NCBI GenBank assembly: GCA_021796315.1
Contig: JAJYOH010000270.1
Location: 1 to 7,780 of the forward strand
Length of the DNA: 7,780 bases
Source of the DNA: Chloroflexota bacterium
GTDB taxonomy: Bacteria > Chloroflexota > Anaerolineae > Anaerolineales > Villigracilaceae
Direction: 5' to 3'
In this document: piece by piece, positions 4,522-7,780 of the stretch
How positions within the stretch are numbered: the stretch's first letter is position 1
Layout: each line of letters starts with the position of its first letter
Position numbers and translations under genes: made by a program
The notes under the pieces: generated by a model
What the model was told of the DNA's origin: nothing
Database searches by the model: none
The model's input: the letters and a program-made list of their open reading frames with translations, nothing else

Positions 4522-6681
4522 CTAATATCTTCCCCTCTGCAACATCACATCCGGATGCGCCAACTCATTCTCGCGCGCGGGAAACACTTGCACCGCGCAA
4601 GCCTTGAATTCGGGGATCAACGCCTGTGGATCGAGCGCGTCGTTCGTCAAAAGATTCGCAGCGGCTTCGGCGAAATGCCACGGCAGGAATACCACGCCGA
4701 CTGTTGTCTTTTCAGTGACGGTTGCGCGCACCACGATCTCACCGCGTCGGCTCTGGACTTTGACCGCGTCGCCGTTTCGGATGCCGTGCATCTCGGCGTC
4801 GGCGGGATGAATTTCGACGCGCGCTTCGGGATAGATCTCATTCAACGCCGAATTGCGCGTCATCGTGCCGCCGTGCCAATGTTCGAGCAAGCGTCCGGTC
4901 GTCAGGATGAACGGATACTCGTCATCGGGTTCTTCGCGCACTGGAACATAATCCAATGGAATAAATTTACCGCGTCCGCGCGGGAACGATTCTTTGAAGA
5001 GCGTCGGCGTGCCGGGATGATCCAGGCTCGGCACCGGATATTGCAATCCAACTTTCTCGATGCGATCATACGTGATGCCCGCGTAATCTGTGTTGACGCT
5101 CGCCATCTCGCGCAAAATTTCTTCAGGGTTGGAATAATTCCATTTAGCGGTAGCCTGCCCAAGCCGGGACTCGATGCGCAGCGCCAAATCACAAATAATT
5201 TGCCAGTCGGGCCGCGATTGTCCGCGCGGCTTCTGGGCTTGTCGCACACGTTGCACGCGCCGATCCGTGTTCGAGAACGTTCCTTCTTTTTCCGCGAACG
5301 GAGTCGCAGGCAGGAACACATCCGCAAACGCGCCGGACTCGTTGATGAAAATATCTTGCGCGACGAGAAACTCTAACTCCTTCATGTGCTCGCGCGTCTC
5401 GTTCAAGTTCGGTTCGGACATCATCGGGTTCTCGCCCATAATGTAGAGCGCGCGCACGCCGCCTTCGTGCGCATGACTCAAAATCTCAGTGGTGGTCAAA
5501 CCAAGTTTGCGGCTGAGGCCGCCCGGCTTGATGTTCCATGCTTTCTCCCATTTGGCGGCGTTGGCTTCATCATCGACGCGCATGTAGCCGGGATAGTGGA
5601 AAGGCATCGCGCCCATATCGCTGGCGCCCTGCACGTTGTTCTGTCCGCGCAACGGATTGAGTCCCGTGCCATCGCGTCCAATGTGACCGGTGAGAAACGC
5701 AAGATGGATGAGCGCCAGCGCGCTGGCGGTTCCGTGCGAAAGCTGCGAGATGCCCATGCCCCAATAGATGGCGCCATTTTTCGCGGTGGCGTACATGCGC
5801 GCAGCTTTGCGAATATCTTCGGCTGGCACGCCGGATAACCCCTCGGCATATTCTGGCGTGAACTTTTCGAGCGAGGCCAGGAACTCAGTGTAGCCTTCAG
5901 TGCGGTCGTTGATGAAATCATGATTGACGAGGTTCTCCTCGACCATCACATAAGCCATGGCCGTAAAGACAGGCACGTTCGTACCGGGTTTGAGCGGCAG
6001 CCACAGCTCGGCGAAATCCACCAGATCGATACGGCGCGGGTCCACGACGATCATCTTCGCACCATGTTTCTCGACGGCTTCCTTCATTTGAAGCGAAATG
6101 ATCGGATGGTTCTCGGTCGTATTCGAGCCAGTGACGATGAAGACATCGTTCATCAAAACCTGAGAGGCGGTGTTGCTCATCGCGGACGAACCGACCGCCT
6201 GTTGCAACGCCACCACCGAACCCGCGTGACATAGGCGCGTACAGTGATCCACGTTATTGGTGCGGAAGATGGCGCGATACATTTTTTGCAAAAGATAATT
6301 GTCTTCGTTGGTGGCTTTGGCGCAACAATAAACCGCCATTGCATCGGAGCCGTCGCGTTTGTAGATTTCAATCAATCGTTCAGCGACATAATCGAGGGCT
6401 TCATCCCATGAAACTTCGCGCCATTCCGATAAATCAAAAGCCTGCGTGCGCTTGCCTGCTTCTTGTTTCGTTTTACGAATCAACGGTGTGGTGACGCGCT
6501 TAGGATGATAAACAAAGTCATATCCAAAACGGCCTTTGACGCATAGGTTGCCGTGATTGACCGGTGAATCGAACGGCGAGGTGACTTTGAAGATAAAGTC
6601 ATCCTTGACGTGTAACTGTAAATTGCATCCCACGCCGCAGTACGGACAAGTGGTGGCGACTATTCGATCGGGCTTAATCAT
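4522..6681 (-). CDS. fdhA: Formate dehydrogenase catalytic (molybdopterin) subunit, Cys-type
   Basis: A 719-residue molybdenum/tungsten bis-MGD enzyme that oxidises formate to CO2 (or the reverse). The N-terminal [4Fe-4S] site is C12-x2-C15-x3-C19-x27-C47, followed by Lys49 in CVKGRFG, which relays electrons. The metal ligand lies in VDHCTRLCHAGSV: Cys151 (codon TGT) takes the place of the selenocysteine found in E. coli FdhF, next to the catalytic His152. RGQNNVQGASDMG (345-357) probably supplies the active-site Arg345. TTGRLLEHWHGGTMTRN (594-610) is the conserved cofactor-binding segment near the C-terminal domain. There is no twin-arginine signal, so it is cytoplasmic. I chose ATG 6681 because GGAGG stands directly before it; an in-frame ATG at 6717 would add 12 residues translated from repeat DNA. 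The two-gene arrangement with the upstream iron-sulfur subunit equals a split FdsA-type chain. An assimilatory nitrate reductase or other relative is unlikely given the CH pair and RGQNNVQGA. Confidence 0.93.
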   Translation of the reverse strand: MIKPDRIVATTCPYCGVGCNLQLHVKDDFIFKVTSPFDSPVNHGNLCVKGRFGYDFVYHPKRVTTPLIRKTKQEAGKRTQAFDLSEWREVSWDEALDYVAERLIEIYKRDGSDAMAVYCCAKATNEDNYLLQKMYRAIFRTNNVDHCTRLCHAGSVVALQQAVGSSAMSNTASQVLMNDVFIVTGSNTTENHPIISLQMKEAVEKHGAKMIVVDPRRIDLVDFAELWLPLKPGTNVPVFTAMAYVMVEENLVNHDFINDRTEGYTEFLASLEKFTPEYAEGLSGVPAEDIRKAARMYATAKNGAIYWGMGISQLSHGTASALALIHLAFLTGHIGRDGTGLNPLRGQNNVQGASDMGAMPFHYPGYMRVDDEANAAKWEKAWNIKPGGLSRKLGLTTTEILSHAHEGGVRALYIMGENPMMSEPNLNETREHMKELEFLVAQDIFINESGAFADVFLPATPFAEKEGTFSNTDRRVQRVRQAQKPRGQSRPDWQIICDLALRIESRLGQATAKWNYSNPEEILREMASVNTDYAGITYDRIEKVGLQYPVPSLDHPGTPTLFKESFPRGRGKFIPLDYVPVREEPDDEYPFILTTGRLLEHWHGGTMTRNSALNEIYPEARVEIHPADAEMHGIRNGDAVKVQSRRGEIVVRATVTEKTTVGVVFLPWHFAEAAANLLTNDALDPQALIPEFKACAVQVFPARENELAHPDVMLQRGRY

Positions 6682-6685
6682 AGTA

Positions 6686-6690
6686 CCTCC
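6686..6690 (-). promoter_or_regulatory. Strong ribosome-binding site of the catalytic formate dehydrogenase gene
   Basis: On the minus strand GGAGG is followed after four bases by ATG at 6681. It fixes the start of the catalytic subunit and gives it independent strong initiation, useful because a repeat separates it from the gene before it. Confidence 0.85.
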
Positions 6691-6699
6691 AAAAAGACG

Positions 6700-6791
6700 A
6701 ACCGCGAAGCCCGCCAAGCTTGCACTGAGCTTGTCGAAGTGAACGCAAAGATTTTTTATTTCTCTTCGCGGCCTTCGCGCTCTTTGCGGTT
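6700..6791. repeat. Composite intergenic repeat bounded by AACCGCRAAG arms
   Basis: The outer arms AACCGCGAAG (6700-6709) and CTTTGCGGTT (6782-6791) pair at 9 of 10 positions. CGCAAAG (6744-6750) can also pair with CTTTGCG (6782-6788). The right side contains tandem CTTCGCG units (6764-6770 and 6773-6779). Repeats of this style, read as AACCGCAAAGACGCGAAG and variants, are in my memory dispersed between genes in Chloroflexota and some other genomes. The element occupies almost all of the 108-nt gap between the two formate dehydrogenase genes, and its right arm overlaps the stop codon of the iron-sulfur subunit by two bases. In RNA it could form a hairpin that alters the ratio or stability of the two messages. 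Confidence 0.7.
6723..6741. repeat. CTTCGACAAGCTCAG-type element nested in the larger repeat
   Basis: On the minus strand this reads CACTTCGACAAGCTCAGTG, a short element with CACT/AGTG ends that I recall as a very common dispersed intergenic repeat in environmental bacterial genomes. It interrupts the purine-rich AACCGCRAAG repeat, as if inserted into it. Function unknown. Confidence 0.55.
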
Positions 6792-7485
6792 AATCCTTTC
6801 GCTTTTTTCTTCCAGTATTCAACACACTGATCTCCCGCGGACTCATCCCCTGCTCCAGCAAAAACTCGCGCTTGGGCTTCAGTGCGCCGGTCGGACAAAC
6901 ACCGACACACTGACCGCATAGGACGCAAGTCGTTTCGGGGATGGTCTTATCGAAGAAGGTGCCGATCTGCGTCTCGTAGCCTCGTCCATCGAAGTTGATC
7001 GCAAACGTGTACTGCGCGTCGTCCGCGCAGACCTGCACACAGCGCCAGCACAGCAGACACTTCGAGTAATCGCGCACATACATCGGGTTGTCATCTTTGA
7101 CTTCGACCTCGCGGCGCTCAGCTCCCGGGAACCGGTTCGAGGACGCGCCGCATTCGTCCATCATCGTCAGGATGGCGGGTGCGTCGGACAAATCCATCGT
7201 AGACGCCAGCATTTCCAAAATCGTGCGGCGGGCGCGAACGACCCGTTCGCTGCTTGTCCTGACCCTCATGTCCTGCGCGGCCTTGACAATGCAGGCAGGC
7301 TGAAGAAGTCTCTGCCCCTCGACCTCGACGACGCAAATCCTGCACAGCGCGTTGGATGTGGTCGCTTCGTGGAAACAGATGGTGGGAATATCCACGCCAA
7401 TCTGTTGCGCGGCTTTCAATAAGGTTGTGCCAGATTCGACAGAGACTTGCTCACCGTCAATGGTCAAAGTAATTTCATCGCTCAT
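6790..7485 (-). CDS. Formate dehydrogenase iron-sulfur subunit (HoxU/NuoG N-terminal-like)
   Basis: A 231-residue electron-transfer protein. A [2Fe-2S] ferredoxin domain occupies ~1-75 with ligands C37, C48, C51 and C65 (spacing 10, 2, 13, as in NuoG and HoxU). Two [4Fe-4S] motifs follow: C143, C146, C149, C153 ([12 protein letters not shown]) and C187, C190, C193, C197 ([16 protein letters not shown]). Between them, where NuoG, HoxU and FdsA normally carry a His-Cys cluster motif (H-x3-C-x2-C-x5-C), residues ~90-120 read [24 protein letters not shown] and contain only one Cys, so that cluster is absent. The protein probably accepts electrons from the catalytic subunit encoded next and passes them to an NAD- or ferredoxin-linked partner not seen here. 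ATG 7485 has only a weak GAGA upstream and overlaps the DinB-like gene by 11 nt, so translation is probably coupled. A hydrogenase subunit is the alternative, but the formate dehydrogenase neighbour argues against it. Confidence 0.88.
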   Translation of the reverse strand: MSDEITLTIDGEQVSVESGTTLLKAAQQIGVDIPTICFHEATTSNALCRICVVEVEGQRLLQPACIVKAAQDMRVRTSSERVVRARRTILEMLASTMDLSDAPAILTMMDECGASSNRFPGAERREVEVKDDNPMYVRDYSKCLLCWRCVQVCADDAQYTFAINFDGRGYETQIGTFFDKTIPETTCVLCGQCVGVCPTGALKPKREFLLEQGMSPREISVLNTGRKKRKD

Positions 7486-7780
7486 AATTTATCTCGCTTG
7501 AATTCTGCGCCGCTTCCCAACTAAGCAAGTCGCCTTCGATGACATTCTCCACACCCAAGCGCGTCAAAATATGAATGACCTCGGTTCGATGGGCATGGTT
7601 ATGAGTCAAAACGTGGAGAATGGTTCCGCCAAACGATTTGGCGCGCGGCGGCTCGTCGAGCACATCCATATAGGTTGCATCAAATTTATTTTTCTCTCTC
7701 AATCTTCTTGCCGTCTTTCCGAAATCTGCAACCGCAACATCATATCGGCGACGCAAAGTAGTCAAGGAAAGGTCATTTGA
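7475..7780 (-). CDS. DinB-family protein, C-terminal part (cut by window edge)
   Basis: The last 101 residues of a protein whose start lies beyond 7780; the frame is open to the edge, and the first possible start inside, TTG 7765, lies mid-domain. The C-terminus has [25 protein letters not shown]. The spaced histidines H-x3-H-x3-H (visible residues 56, 60, 64) include the metal-ligand His that ends the four-helix DinB/YfiT fold. [15 protein letters not shown] is also typical of the DinB C-terminus. Many family members are metal-dependent thiol transferases or have unknown substrates; none is a standard formate dehydrogenase subunit. Its stop TGA (7475-7477) lies inside the iron-sulfur subunit gene, so both are surely on one transcript. 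Role in the operon unknown. Confidence 0.8.
   Translation of the reverse strand, partial: SNDLSLTTLRRRYDVAVADFGKTARRLREKNKFDATYMDVLDEPPRAKSFGGTILHVLTHNHAHRTEVIHILTRLGVENVIEGDLLSWEAAQNSSEINYER

Noticed and set aside
4468..5376. 302-residue plus-strand open frame antisense to the formate dehydrogenase gene
   Set aside because: It lies wholly opposite a gene with many conserved motifs, is Arg/His-rich like a frame shadow in GC-rich DNA, and has no recognisable domain.
6682..6717. Upstream start of the catalytic formate dehydrogenase subunit at 6717
   Set aside because: The perfect GGAGG at 6686-6690 belongs to ATG 6681, and the extra residues come from repeat DNA.
6674..6928. 84-residue minus-strand frame spanning the intergenic repeat
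   Set aside because: Low-complexity product ([19 protein letters not shown]) is a translation of the repeat, and its front overlaps the iron-sulfur subunit in another frame.
7475..7765. Complete DinB gene starting at TTG 7765
   Set aside because: The frame stays open to the window edge and the visible part lacks the N-terminal helices of the fold, so the gene is partial.
1..7780. CRISPR array, tRNA, rRNA or riboswitch
   Set aside because: No regularly spaced repeats, no cloverleaf with a T-arm consensus, no rRNA-like stretch and no known riboswitch core seen on either strand.

Overview
The window looks like chromosome from an anaerobic or facultative bacterium, most likely a Chloroflexota (Anaerolineae-type) genome. 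That placement is inference. It rests on remembered resemblance of several elements to that group: the MGRIEKTVFI protein start, the AACCGCRAAG and CTTCGACAAGCTCAG intergenic repeats, the CCCTCCCCAAAT palindromes and the two-gene formate dehydrogenase. No rRNA or other phylogenetic marker is present.

Left part (1-3232, plus strand): a small defence cluster. A PemK/MazF-type toxin-antitoxin pair (142-733, genes overlapping by 11 nt) lies between two copies of a 20-nt direct repeat. Each copy follows a CAGGAG ribosome-binding site and encodes the peptide start MGRIEKT. That peptide matches my memory of the N-terminus of a Chloroflexota TIR-domain protein family, so the copies are probably decapitated remnants of such genes. 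Next comes a type II restriction-modification pair: a TSPPY-class DNA methyltransferase with an extra N-terminal domain (849-2039) and a restriction endonuclease, possibly CfrBI-like (2048-3232), whose ribosome-binding site overlaps the methyltransferase stop codon. This stretch is visibly AT-rich (21 G+C of 60 bases at 1801-1860), which suggests horizontal acquisition.

Middle (3285-4397, plus strand): a YghO-like GNAT-fold protein of unknown substrate. Its first ~65 codons are AT-rich and the rest GC-rich (39 of 60 at 3601-3660). It converges on the next operon across a 124-nt gap that holds a strong inverted repeat.

Right part (4522-7780, minus strand, transcribed right to left): the end of a DinB-family protein cut by the window edge, overlapping by 11 nt the start of a HoxU/NuoG-N-terminal-like iron-sulfur protein. 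That is followed by a composite intergenic repeat and a Cys-type formate dehydrogenase catalytic subunit. The last two proteins together have the domain content of one FdsA-type chain, split over two genes. The iron-sulfur protein lacks the His-Cys cluster motif normally found between its ferredoxin and 2x[4Fe-4S] parts. Formate electrons would pass from the molybdenum/tungsten site through the catalytic subunit's cluster to the small subunit and then to an unseen partner, perhaps NuoE/F-like proteins encoded beyond 7780.

I see no tRNA, rRNA, CRISPR array, transposase, integrase or replication origin. The most interesting points are the repeated TIR-like gene starts around the toxin-antitoxin pair, the N-terminal extension of the methyltransferase, the missing cluster and DinB coupling in the formate dehydrogenase operon, and the nested repeat between the two formate dehydrogenase genes.
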